Assembly (NCBI GenBank): GCA_003521845.1 | Contig: DPHB01000043.1 | Coordinates: 24,712 to 42,961, forward strand | Length of the DNA stretch: 18,250 nucleotides | Direction: 5' to 3' | Source: Oceanospirillaceae bacterium | Lineage (GTDB): Bacteria; Pseudomonadota; Gammaproteobacteria; Pseudomonadales; Balneatricaceae | Part shown: piece by piece, positions 6,561-13,662 of the stretch | Layout of the letters: every line of letters starts with the position of its first letter | How positions within the stretch are numbered: the stretch's first letter is position 1 | The notes under the pieces: model-generated | Database searches by the model: none | Told to the model about the DNA's origin: nothing | What the model saw: the letters and a program-made list of their open reading frames with translations, nothing else | Made by a program: the position numbers and the translations under genes

Positions 6561-7951
6561 TGAACACCAACAAACCGACACCTATCCAGGTACCTCGTAA
6601 ACCGCAATATATTACCGTGACCTCTGAGTGTGACTTTTTTGAGGTGTTTAAAAAGGTTGCAGCTGACTATGACAACTGCTTTATGTTGGAATCTTTGGGC
6701 GAAGACAGCCATATCTCACGCCATTCCTTAATCGGCTTTGACCCACAGCAGGTAATTTCTGCCAGTGGTAATACTCTCACTATTGCAGATCGTGCAGGCA
6801 ATAGGCAAAGTTACGAAACTGACAATCCTTATTACCTGCTACGTGAACTAGTGCCACAGAACGTGTTAAGCCGCAAATATGCCGGTGGTTTGATCGGCTA
6901 TATTGGCTATGATGCCATGAATTATTTTGAACCCAGCCTCAAGCTGCAAACCAGTGATTGGTTTGATGGCTTTCGCTTTGGGGTTTATCTAGACGGCCTA
7001 ATTTATGACAAGATGACCGGTGAAGTGATTTACTTCTATTATGAAGACAACCGCATTGACCTAGTCAAACAGATGTTGGCCAAACCTACGCCAGACAAAA
7101 CCCAACTACAAATTCAGCCAGTCGGTGAAGACATGACTCAGGCCCAGCATGCTGAAGCTGTGGACACGGTTAAGCAAGCCATCGTGCAGGGTAAGGTTTT
7201 TCAATGTGAGGTGGGCTTTAAGTACCGCTTTAACATGCAAGGCGATGCCATCAACTTGTATGAGCAGATGCGTGAGATTAACCCATCACCACAAATGTAC
7301 TATGTACGTTTTGGGGAGCAGCAGATTATTGGTGCTAGCCCAGAATTATTGTTCCGCTTGCGCCAAGGCGAAATGGAAACCTACCCACTAGCTGGGACCA
7401 CTAAGCGTGGTGCCACGGGCGAAGAAGACACCATCTTGGCTCGCAATCTACTTAACGACCCCAAAGAAATCGCCGAACACAATATGATTGTGGACCTGCA
7501 CCGCAACGATATAGGTCGGGTGGCACGCTTTGGTAGCGTCAAGGTGCGCAGCCTAATGGACATCAAACGCTTTAGCCACGTGCAGCACATCTCCAGTGAA
7601 ATAGTTGGCATCTTGGCACCGCAACACGATATGTTTAGTGCGCTAGCAAGTAACTTCCCAGCCGGTACCTTAACCGGTGCGCCAAAAATTGAAGCCATGA
7701 AAATCATCGATGAACTAGAAGTCGATGGACGTGGCCCCTATGGCGGAGCCGTGGGGCAGTTTGGTTTTAATGGCGACTGCACCTTTGCCATACCTATTCG
7801 TACTATCTTTGCCAAGGGCAACGAAGCCTACGTGCAAACTTGCGGTGGCAACGTTTATGATTCTAATGCTGCCGATGAATATGAAGAAATTCAGCGTAAG
7901 TTTGCCGGTACGCGCAAGGTGTTGAATCAGTTTATGGAGTCACCAGCATGA
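6560..7951 (+). CDS. trpE: Anthranilate synthase component I (divergent TrpE)
   Basis: TrpE converts chorismate, with ammonia from TrpG, to anthranilate, the first committed step of tryptophan synthesis. At 463 residues it is shorter than enteric TrpE (about 520). The N-terminal domain has the LES tryptophan-site motif at 43-45. The chorismate-binding domain shows FQCEVGFKYRF (214-224), PLAGT (276-280), EHNMIVDLHRND (306-317, catalytic H307), PAGTLTGAPK (367-376) and DEYEE (439-443). Alanine 278 in PLAGT, where PabB enzymes carry a lysine (PIKGT), argues for anthranilate rather than aminodeoxychorismate synthase. The oddities are NPSPQM for the usual NPSPYM in the feedback site, and TCGGNVYDS where most relatives have AGAG- or AGGG-type sequence. 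Coupling to trpR and trpG supports the tryptophan role. Confidence 0.88.
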   Translation: MNTNKPTPIQVPRKPQYITVTSECDFFEVFKKVAADYDNCFMLESLGEDSHISRHSLIGFDPQQVISASGNTLTIADRAGNRQSYETDNPYYLLRELVPQNVLSRKYAGGLIGYIGYDAMNYFEPSLKLQTSDWFDGFRFGVYLDGLIYDKMTGEVIYFYYEDNRIDLVKQMLAKPTPDKTQLQIQPVGEDMTQAQHAEAVDTVKQAIVQGKVFQCEVGFKYRFNMQGDAINLYEQMREINPSPQMYYVRFGEQQIIGASPELLFRLRQGEMETYPLAGTTKRGATGEEDTILARNLLNDPKEIAEHNMIVDLHRNDIGRVARFGSVKVRSLMDIKRFSHVQHISSEIVGILAPQHDMFSALASNFPAGTLTGAPKIEAMKIIDELEVDGRGPYGGAVGQFGFNGDCTFAIPIRTIFAKGNEAYVQTCGGNVYDSNAADEYEEIQRKFAGTRKVLNQFMESPA

Positions 7952-8571
7952 AAGTGATGATTATTGATAACTATGATTCTTTCACCTATAACTTGTATCA
8001 GTACATCGGTGAGATAATGGAAGAAGCCCAGCGTATGGGGCGCGTTAGCGACTTTGAAATTGTGGTCAAACGCAACGATGAAGTGAGCTTATTGGATGTG
8101 GCCGTATCAGCCCCAGATCGCATTATTATCTCACCAGGCCCAGGCTCACCGGATGACCCCAAGTATTTTGGCGTGTGCGCGGATGTGATCACTCAACTAG
8201 GTCCAAAAATCCCCTTGCTTGGGGTATGTCTTGGCATGCAAGGTATTGTGCATTGCTTTGGTGGCAAAGTGGGCTTAGCCAAGTTGCCCATGCATGGCAA
8301 GGTCAGCCCAATTAGTCACAATGCTAAAGGCTTATTCCGAGATATTCCCGATAATCTGGAAGTGATGCGCTATCACTCCCTAGTGGCAGAACAAGGTTCA
8401 ATACCCGATTGCTTAACTGTGACGGCCACCATTGCCGAATTGGAAGCTGCTGAAGAGGCAGAAATTATGGCGGTCGAGCACAAACAATACCCAATTAGCG
8501 GCATACAATTCCATCCAGAATCCTTTGCCACAGAAGGCGGTAAAGAACTCATTCAAAACTTCCTGTTTTGA
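7948..8571 (+). CDS. trpG: Anthranilate synthase glutamine amidotransferase subunit (TrpG/PabA type)
   Basis: The class I glutamine amidotransferase subunit supplies ammonia from glutamine to TrpE. It has 207 residues, with IDNYDSFTYNLYQY at the N-terminus, ISPGPGSPDD (61-70), the nucleophile C94 in GVCLGMQ, HGK at 116-118, and the H189/E191 pair in FHPES. An insertion of about seven residues near 22-33 (EIMEEAQRMGR) lengthens the first loop compared with typical TrpG. The ATG overlaps the trpE stop by four bases (ATGA), so the subunits are made in coupled fashion. TrpG and PabA cannot be told apart by sequence alone, and one protein may serve both pathways. The trpD and trpC genes that commonly follow trpG are absent; repeats follow instead. 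Confidence 0.93.
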   Translation: MKVMIIDNYDSFTYNLYQYIGEIMEEAQRMGRVSDFEIVVKRNDEVSLLDVAVSAPDRIIISPGPGSPDDPKYFGVCADVITQLGPKIPLLGVCLGMQGIVHCFGGKVGLAKLPMHGKVSPISHNAKGLFRDIPDNLEVMRYHSLVAEQGSIPDCLTVTATIAELEAAEEAEIMAVEHKQYPISGIQFHPESFATEGGKELIQNFLF

Positions 8572-8577
8572 TCACCG

Positions 8578-8754
8578 GGGACTGGCTTTTTTGCGCAGCA
8601 AAAGTGCCTGTCCCTTAAGTTAAAGCAAAAGGACAGGCACTTGTTAACCGCTGCGCGGTCAAGCAAGATCCAATCCCCTTTGCTACGCGGCTAAACAAGA
8701 GCCAGTCCCGGACCCACCTGGGGCTGGTTTTTTTGCGCAGCAAAAGTGCCTGTC
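8578..8754. repeat. Palindromic REP-like element with a second partial copy
   Basis: Outer arms GGGACTGGCT (8578-8587) and AGCCAGTCCC (8700-8709) enclose a perfect inner 12-base inverted repeat, AAGTGCCTGTCC (8602-8613) and GGACAGGCACTT (8631-8642). A 34-base stretch from 8579 (GACTGGC, T run, GCGCAGCAAAAGTGCCTGTC) recurs almost unchanged at 8721-8754. The family is unrelated to the CATTGCGAG elements elsewhere in the window. It fills the gap between the convergent trpG and the dehydrogenase gene, and folded RNA here could act as a two-way terminator, though no clean hairpin-plus-T-run is visible. Confidence 0.85.
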
Positions 8755-8770
8755 ACCATCGACCCAGCTT

Positions 8771-9658
8771 TCAAGCATTCAGCTTTTCCACCCAAGCCAA
8801 ATACCCAGCCTGATCCAATTCGCCCTGCCCGCTATCCACCATGGCCTGCCACTGCTCTGTACTACGCTCAAGTAACGGCAAGGTGACGCCTTGTTGGCTA
8901 GCCAATAAGCTTGCTTGCTGCATGTCTTTAAGCTGCGTGGTGGCCCTAGCACCGGGGGTAAAGGTATGGTCTACCATGCGTTGGCCGTGCACTTGCAATA
9001 TTTTGCTATCGGCAAAGCCGCCACTTAAGGCATCGCGTACGCGGCTTGGGTCGGCGCCGGCTTGCTGGGCAAGGTGCAAAGCTTCAGCAACAATGGCCAC
9101 ACTAGTGCCAACAATCATTTGGTTGGCGGTCTTGGCAATTTGGCCACAGCCTTGGGGGCCGACATGGGTGATGTTAGTAGCCATGGCTTGCAATACGGGC
9201 ATGGCCCTGTTGAGTTGTGTTGCTGTGCCGCCCACCATCACCGATAGATTGGCTTCTATGGCGCCTTTTTGGCCGCCAGATACAGGGGCGTCAAGGTAGT
9301 GAGCGGCGGCTTTATTGATTTGCGTGGCCAATTCTTGCGTAAGGTCGTAACGGCTGGTACCCATGTCAATAACCAAGGTGTCAGGAGCTAACTGCTTTAG
9401 TAAACCATGTTGGTCTGTGACTACGGCCTGCAAGGCCTTGGAGTCGGTGACACAGACAATAATAATTGCCCCTGGCAAACTAGCCGCCAGGTGCCCAGGT
9501 GTGGCATGCCAGGTGGCGCCTTGCTTTAACAACTGTGCGGCACTGGCGGCTGTGCGAGTGTGCAGGTGCAGGTTGAAACCTGCTTTGAGTAGGTTGCTTG
9601 CCATAGCTTGGCCCATGAGGCCGAGGCCAATAAAGCCTATTGCAGGTTTAGGGTTCAT
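8771..9658 (-). CDS. Beta-hydroxyacid dehydrogenase, probably tartronate semialdehyde reductase
   Basis: This is an NAD(P)-dependent oxidoreductase of the 3-hydroxyisobutyrate dehydrogenase family, cytoplasmic, 295 residues (GarR/GlxR about 294). The dinucleotide-binding site is GFIGLGLMG at 8-16. The substrate-binding motif is DAPVSGGQKGA at 123-133. The catalytic lysine is K176 in QIAKTANQM, with N179 beside it, and a KD pair stands at 244-245. The ATG is at 9658-9656; AAGG about 12 bases upstream is a loose ribosome site. It diverges, with a 51-base gap, from a hydroxypyruvate isomerase; in E. coli these two activities are paired in glyoxylate use (hyi-glxR). That context favours tartronate semialdehyde reductase, but 3-hydroxyisobutyrate dehydrogenase or a threonate-type dehydrogenase cannot be excluded. 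Confidence 0.85.
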   Translation of the reverse strand: MNPKPAIGFIGLGLMGQAMASNLLKAGFNLHLHTRTAASAAQLLKQGATWHATPGHLAASLPGAIIIVCVTDSKALQAVVTDQHGLLKQLAPDTLVIDMGTSRYDLTQELATQINKAAAHYLDAPVSGGQKGAIEANLSVMVGGTATQLNRAMPVLQAMATNITHVGPQGCGQIAKTANQMIVGTSVAIVAEALHLAQQAGADPSRVRDALSGGFADSKILQVHGQRMVDHTFTPGARATTQLKDMQQASLLASQQGVTLPLLERSTEQWQAMVDSGQGELDQAGYLAWVEKLNA

Positions 9659-9709
9659 GGTATGGTGATGGCCTTGTTGAATTTGGGTTTACATTGAGGT
9701 CGCTCAGCC

Positions 9710-10498
9710 ATGATACCCCTGTGTGCAAATATTTCCATGCTTTATAACGAAGTGGATTTTCTTGAGCGCTATGAACAGGCCGCGCAAGACGGCTTTACCG
9801 GAGTGGAGTGCTTATTTCCTTACGCCTACAGCGCCGCCGAGGTCAATGCCGTGCGCCGCGATGCTGGGGTGCAGCAAGTGTTGTTTAATACCGGTGCTGG
9901 TGCCAGTGCAGACGCCTGGCAAGCAGGGGACAGAGGCATGGCTTGTCACCCTGATGCGGGGGCCGATTTTCGCGTTAGTGTAGAGCAAGCTTTGCATTAT
10001 GCGCGCAGCCTAGATACTAAGTTGGTGCATGTTATGGCGGGCTTGGTGCCGGATGATTTAACCTTGGCCGAAGCCGAGCAAGTGTACGTGGAAAACTTGT
10101 CTTGGGCGGCAATAGAAGCTACCAAAGCCAAGGTAACGCTCACCTTGGAAGCCATTAATCCCATAGACATGCCGGGCTATATGTTAACCACCCAAGAGCA
10201 AACAGCGCAGCTAGTGCAACGCATTGCTGCCGACAATGTAAAAATGCAGTTTGATTTTTTTCATTGCGAAAAGTATCAGGGCAAAAGTATAGAACGTTTT
10301 CGGCATTTTTCTCACTTGGTGGCCCATGTACAAATTGCCGGTGTGCCCGATAGGCACGAGCCGAATACGGGCAATTTGGATTATAAACAGGTGTTGGCTA
10401 TGTTGCGGGAGCTAAACTATGCCGGCGCCATTGGCTGCGAATACCGCCCCCAAGGTGATACCCGCCAGGGTTTAGCCTGGCGCGAGTTAATGCTGTAG
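9710..10498 (+). CDS. hyi: Hydroxypyruvate isomerase (Hyi/OtnI family)
   Basis: Hyi interconverts hydroxypyruvate and tartronate semialdehyde. The protein is a 262-residue TIM barrel of the AP-endonuclease-2-like sugar isomerase superfamily (E. coli Hyi 258). It opens CANISMLYNEVDFLERY, typical of the family. Likely metal and catalytic residues are E147 in LTLEAIN, D182 and H185 in FDFFHCEKYQG, Q208 in HVQIAGVP, and E244 in GCEYRP. GAGG at 9696-9699 is ten bases before the ATG. The divergent dehydrogenase gene fits a route from hydroxypyruvate through tartronate semialdehyde to glycerate. The close relative OtnI (2-oxo-tetronate isomerase) looks similar, but no OtnK or OtnC gene is nearby. 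Confidence 0.86.
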   Translation: MIPLCANISMLYNEVDFLERYEQAAQDGFTGVECLFPYAYSAAEVNAVRRDAGVQQVLFNTGAGASADAWQAGDRGMACHPDAGADFRVSVEQALHYARSLDTKLVHVMAGLVPDDLTLAEAEQVYVENLSWAAIEATKAKVTLTLEAINPIDMPGYMLTTQEQTAQLVQRIAADNVKMQFDFFHCEKYQGKSIERFRHFSHLVAHVQIAGVPDRHEPNTGNLDYKQVLAMLRELNYAGAIGCEYRPQGDTRQGLAWRELML

Positions 10499-10533
10499 TA
10501 GGTGCTCCCTCCTTCACGACATTACGGCGGCCC

Positions 10534-10664
10534 CGTCATTGCGTACCTTTCCTGTCATTGCGAGTTCAGCGAAGCAAACTCATGCCGTATTGCACTTCGC
10601 CTGATGGAGATTGCCGCGGCCTTCGGCCTCGCAATGACGGTAAACGTTAAGCGTTCGCAATGAT
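10534..10664. repeat. CATTGCGAG-type palindromic element
   Basis: Outer arms GTCATTGCGAG (10554-10564) and CTCGCAATGAC (10628-10638) are perfect complements enclosing about 63 bases. The interior keeps the family's GCGAAGCAA and GAGATTGCCGCG segments in degraded form. Further arm fragments flank it: CGTCATTGCG at 10534-10543 and TTCGCAATGAT near 10654-10664. It lies in the 247-base gap between hyi and the binding-protein terminator, where I see no gene. Confidence 0.8.
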
Positions 10665-10681
10665 CTATTTAGGCACTACCC

Positions 10682-10714
10682 ATAAAAAAGGCCAGGTGCA
10701 TTGCACCTGGCCTT
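10682..10714 (-). terminator. Rho-independent terminator of the binding-protein gene
   Basis: AAGGCCAGGTGCA (10688-10700) and its perfect complement TGCACCTGGCCTT (10702-10714) give an 11-13 base-pair stem with a tiny loop. Read on the minus strand it is followed by a run of six T residues (10689-10684). It lies 31 bases beyond the stop codon of the minus-strand gene. On the plus strand no T run follows, so it does not serve hyi well. Confidence 0.92.
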
Positions 10715-10745
10715 GGGTCTTGCGGATAACAGTTTTACTTAATAA

Positions 10746-12350
10746 TTAAGCAAACCACCAACGTTCTGTTGCTTTACCGCCGTCCATTTCCCAGTTGGCA
10801 GCAACGTCATCACCATGCATAACGTTTTTGCCTAGGGCGTGGATGTTGTTGGCGAACATGGGGATCAAAGCACCGCCGTCATCGCTAATGAGCATCTGGC
10901 ATTCGTGGTACATTTCACGACGCAGGTCAGTATTGGTTTCAGAACGGGCCGTTTTAACCAGCTCGTTAAAGCGGTCAGCCGCGGCACCGGTTTTCCAGTT
11001 GGTGTCGTTCCACTTAGTATCGTTGGTATAGGCCGCAGAGAACATCCAGTCTTCTGTTGGACGGCCACCCCAGTAACAAGCAGACCAAGGCTTCTTGTTC
11101 CAAACATTGGACCAGTAGCCATCTTTCGGCTCACGCAATACTTCAATGTTTAGGCCCGATTTAGCCGCTGAGGACTTGATCAGTAAGGCCGCGTCTACGG
11201 CACCGGCAAAGGCCGCATCAGAAGAAGATAGCTGAACTTTACTGCCGTCATAGCCGGCTTTCTTCAGGTGGAAGGCGGCCTTGTCTGGGTCGTAAGCACG
11301 CTGTGGCATAGCATTGTTGTGGTAAGGGTTGGCGGTAGAAATTGGGTGGTCATTACCCAAAGCACCGTGACCAGATAGGATCTTTTGAACCAATTCTTCG
11401 CGGTCAACCGATAGCTTGATAGCCATACGCATGTCGTAGTTATCAAAGGGTGCTGCATCAACACGCATAGGGAAGGTGTAGTGCAGGGTACCCGTGGTTT
11501 CCAATACTTTCACGTTAGGGTTGCGGCCCAACAAGTGTACGGTCTTTGGATCAACACGGCCTATTACGTCCACGTCACCGTTCATGATGGCGTTTTGACG
11601 GGCTACGGTATCTAGTAGGGAGATTAATTCCACTTCATCAAAGTGGCCGGCACCTTCTTTCCAGTAGTTGGGGTTGCGGTGCAACTTAGCACGTACGCCC
11701 GGCTCGTAGCTGTCCAGGATGTAGGCACCGGTACCAATACCTGCCGTCCAATCTAGGTTGCCATCTTTGTCTGGCATGATGGCAAAGTGATAGTCACTGG
11801 TGATAAAGGCAAAGTCGGCGTTGCCGTCATTGAGTTCAAATACCACGGCATTGCCGTCGATCTTGATGTCTTCTACGGCGGACAACAGGCCCTTGCCGGC
11901 TGATTTAGAGTCTTCGCCCATATGGAAACGGAAGGAGGTCACCACATCTTGTGGGGTTAAGGTCTTGCCGTTATGGAATTCAACACCTTGGCGAATATTA
12001 AAGCGCCAGGTTTTGGCACCGTTGGAAGGTACGGCAGAAGCGGCCAGCTCTGGGCGTAGTTGGCCATCAGGACCTACTTCCATCAGGTGGTTACAATAAG
12101 CATAACAAACGCCTTGAGACATACCATTTTCGTGGGTGCCTGGATCAAGGGAGTCCGTAGTAGAACCATGTGGGATACCCAAACGGAAGGTGCCGCCACG
12201 CTTGGGTGTGCCGGCCATGACATTGCCGGCCATGCTCATAGCAGCGGGTAGGGCGATGCCGGCTGCGACACTGGATGAAATAAACTGGCGGCGGTTTAGA
12301 CGGCCGGCGGACAGTTGTTGTTTGATGGATTGAAGGTACTTGTCTTGCAT
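10746..12350 (-). CDS. Peptide-type ABC transporter substrate-binding protein, Tat-exported
   Basis: This is a periplasmic binding protein of the SBP_bac_5 (dipeptide/oligopeptide/nickel) family that hands its ligand to the permeases encoded divergently. It has 534 residues. A twin-arginine signal occupies about residues 1-46: N19-RRQFISSS, a hydrophobic stretch, then GNVMAG near the cleavage site, implying export of a folded protein. Family features follow: GGTFRLGI, SLDPGTHENG, HLMEVGPDGQLRPELA, WRFNIRQGVEFHNGKTLTPQDV and YNDPDKA-like repeats late on. The ATG at 12350 is preferred because AGGAG (12365-12361) stands ten bases upstream; an in-frame GTG at 12374 is less likely. The gene has its own terminator and is transcribed apart from the permease operon. 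The ligand cannot be read from sequence; peptide is the default. Confidence 0.9.
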   Translation of the reverse strand: MQDKYLQSIKQQLSAGRLNRRQFISSSVAAGIALPAAMSMAGNVMAGTPKRGGTFRLGIPHGSTTDSLDPGTHENGMSQGVCYAYCNHLMEVGPDGQLRPELAASAVPSNGAKTWRFNIRQGVEFHNGKTLTPQDVVTSFRFHMGEDSKSAGKGLLSAVEDIKIDGNAVVFELNDGNADFAFITSDYHFAIMPDKDGNLDWTAGIGTGAYILDSYEPGVRAKLHRNPNYWKEGAGHFDEVELISLLDTVARQNAIMNGDVDVIGRVDPKTVHLLGRNPNVKVLETTGTLHYTFPMRVDAAPFDNYDMRMAIKLSVDREELVQKILSGHGALGNDHPISTANPYHNNAMPQRAYDPDKAAFHLKKAGYDGSKVQLSSSDAAFAGAVDAALLIKSSAAKSGLNIEVLREPKDGYWSNVWNKKPWSACYWGGRPTEDWMFSAAYTNDTKWNDTNWKTGAAADRFNELVKTARSETNTDLRREMYHECQMLISDDGGALIPMFANNIHALGKNVMHGDDVAANWEMDGGKATERWWFA

Positions 12351-12489
12351 TTTTTTTATTCTCCTAATGTACACTATTGGATGAAATCACCAAGGATAAA
12401 ATAGGCGCTGGCCGTTTAAAACCACTAATGATTTCTAATACCAAAGTAGAAACTAGCACAAAAAATTCGAGAAGTTAATTATCTTTGCC

Positions 12490-12504
12490 ATTAGTTTTAC
12501 TAAT
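12490..12504. promoter_or_regulatory. Dyad in the divergent transporter promoter region
   Basis: ATTAGT and ACTAAT, separated by TTT, form a perfect six-base inverted repeat roughly midway between the binding-protein gene and the first permease gene. Such a position suits a repressor or activator that controls both transcripts. The 331-base gap (12351-12681) holds no gene. TTGATA at 12586-12591 with AT-rich DNA at 12605-12612 might be part of the permease promoter, but the spacing is too short to be convincing. A small palindrome (CAGGCA-GTA-TGCCTG, 12632-12646) lies in the leader. Confidence 0.3.
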
Positions 12505-12681
12505 TGCTAGGTATAAAAAACTTTGCCTCAAGGCGCCGGGAATTTTTCAAATAGGGCTTCCTTTGTCTGCGACTGCTTAGTAGTATTGATAGCGAAAATA
12601 CAAAAATAATAGTGCAGGCAGTTATGAAAAACAGGCAGTATGCCTGCCGCTGAAGCTGCCATTTTGCGGAGAACAACAATA

Positions 12682-13662
12682 GTGCATCCGATACTAAGTA
12701 CCATTATCCAACGGCTTGGGTTAGGTCTACTTACCCTCTTTATTGTTTCTATAATCATCTTTAGTTCCTTAGAATTTTTGCCGGGTGACTTCGGTCAAGC
12801 CGTACTTGGCCAGGCGGCTTTACCGGAAACCGTCGAAGCCTTTCGCCGCGAGCTAGGTTTAGACCGTCCACCTGTAGAACGCTATTTTATGTGGATCGGC
12901 AATGTGCTGCAGGGGGACTTGGGTACGGCCTTCTCCGGGCGTAATGCTTCTGGGGTAGACCGCTCCCGCGAAGTATGGAGTATGATTGAGCCGCGCTTAA
13001 TGAATACCTTGTTCTTGGCGTCAATGACGGCCATTATTGCCGTGCCACTGTCTTTGTTTCTAGGTATTACCGCCGCCCTCTACCGCAATTCTATTTATGA
13101 TCGAGTCGTTAACTCAACCACTTTAACGACCATTTCGTTTCCTGAATTCTTTGTCGCCTATATTTTGATTTTGGTGTTTTCTACCTACTTTAAGGTATTC
13201 CCCTCCCTAGCTAATATTTCCGATGACACCGCCTTCGGCGAAAAGATATACCGCTCCGCTTTACCGGCTATTGCCCTCACCATGGTTATTGTGGCGCATA
13301 TGATGCGCATGACGCGGGCGGCGATTATCAACCTCTTGGCCAGTCCTTATATAGAAATGGCAGAACTCAAGGGCGTGAGTAAATCACAGATCATCCTGCG
13401 TCACGCACTACCTAACGCTTGGGCACCCATTGTTAACGTTATCGCCTTTAACTTGGCCTACCTAGTGGTAGGTGTGGTGGTCGTTGAAGTAGTGTTTGTG
13501 TACCCAGGCCTTGGGCAACTCATGGTTGATGCCGTGACTAGCCGTGACATACCCGTGGTACAGGGTTGTGCCCTCATCTTTGCCGGCACCTATATATTGT
13601 TGAACTTGTTTGCCGATGTCATTTCCATTATTACTAACCCAAGGTTGTTGCACCCACGATGA
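12682..13662 (+). CDS. Peptide-type ABC transporter permease (DppB-like)
   Basis: This is the first inner-membrane permease of a binding-protein-dependent importer. With the start chosen it has 326 residues, about the DppB length (339). It begins MHPILSTIIQRLGLG and reaches a first membrane segment with FLPGD just after it, as is usual in this family. Further hydrophobic segments include MTAIIAVPLSLFLGITAAL and FVAYILILVF. The EAA loop that docks the ATPase is at about 225-244 (MAELKGVSKSQIILRHALP). The GTG at 12682 is preferred over the ATG at 12640 because GGAGA (12668-12672) stands nine bases upstream and the shorter N-terminus fits the family. It overlaps the next permease by four bases. 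It was likely acquired and is regulated together with the following two genes. Confidence 0.9.
   Translation: MHPILSTIIQRLGLGLLTLFIVSIIIFSSLEFLPGDFGQAVLGQAALPETVEAFRRELGLDRPPVERYFMWIGNVLQGDLGTAFSGRNASGVDRSREVWSMIEPRLMNTLFLASMTAIIAVPLSLFLGITAALYRNSIYDRVVNSTTLTTISFPEFFVAYILILVFSTYFKVFPSLANISDDTAFGEKIYRSALPAIALTMVIVAHMMRMTRAAIINLLASPYIEMAELKGVSKSQIILRHALPNAWAPIVNVIAFNLAYLVVGVVVVEVVFVYPGLGQLMVDAVTSRDIPVVQGCALIFAGTYILLNLFADVISIITNPRLLHPR

Noticed and set aside
6560..8571. Reading trpE-trpG as pabB-pabA
   Set aside because: PLAGT has alanine where aminodeoxychorismate synthases carry lysine, the LES tryptophan motif is present, and the genes are coupled to trpR behind a TrpR operator.
12640..12681. 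ATG 12640 as the start of the first permease
   Set aside because: The GTG at 12682 has a good GGAGA site and gives the usual short N-terminus; the extra 14 residues overlap a small palindrome and are unlike the family.
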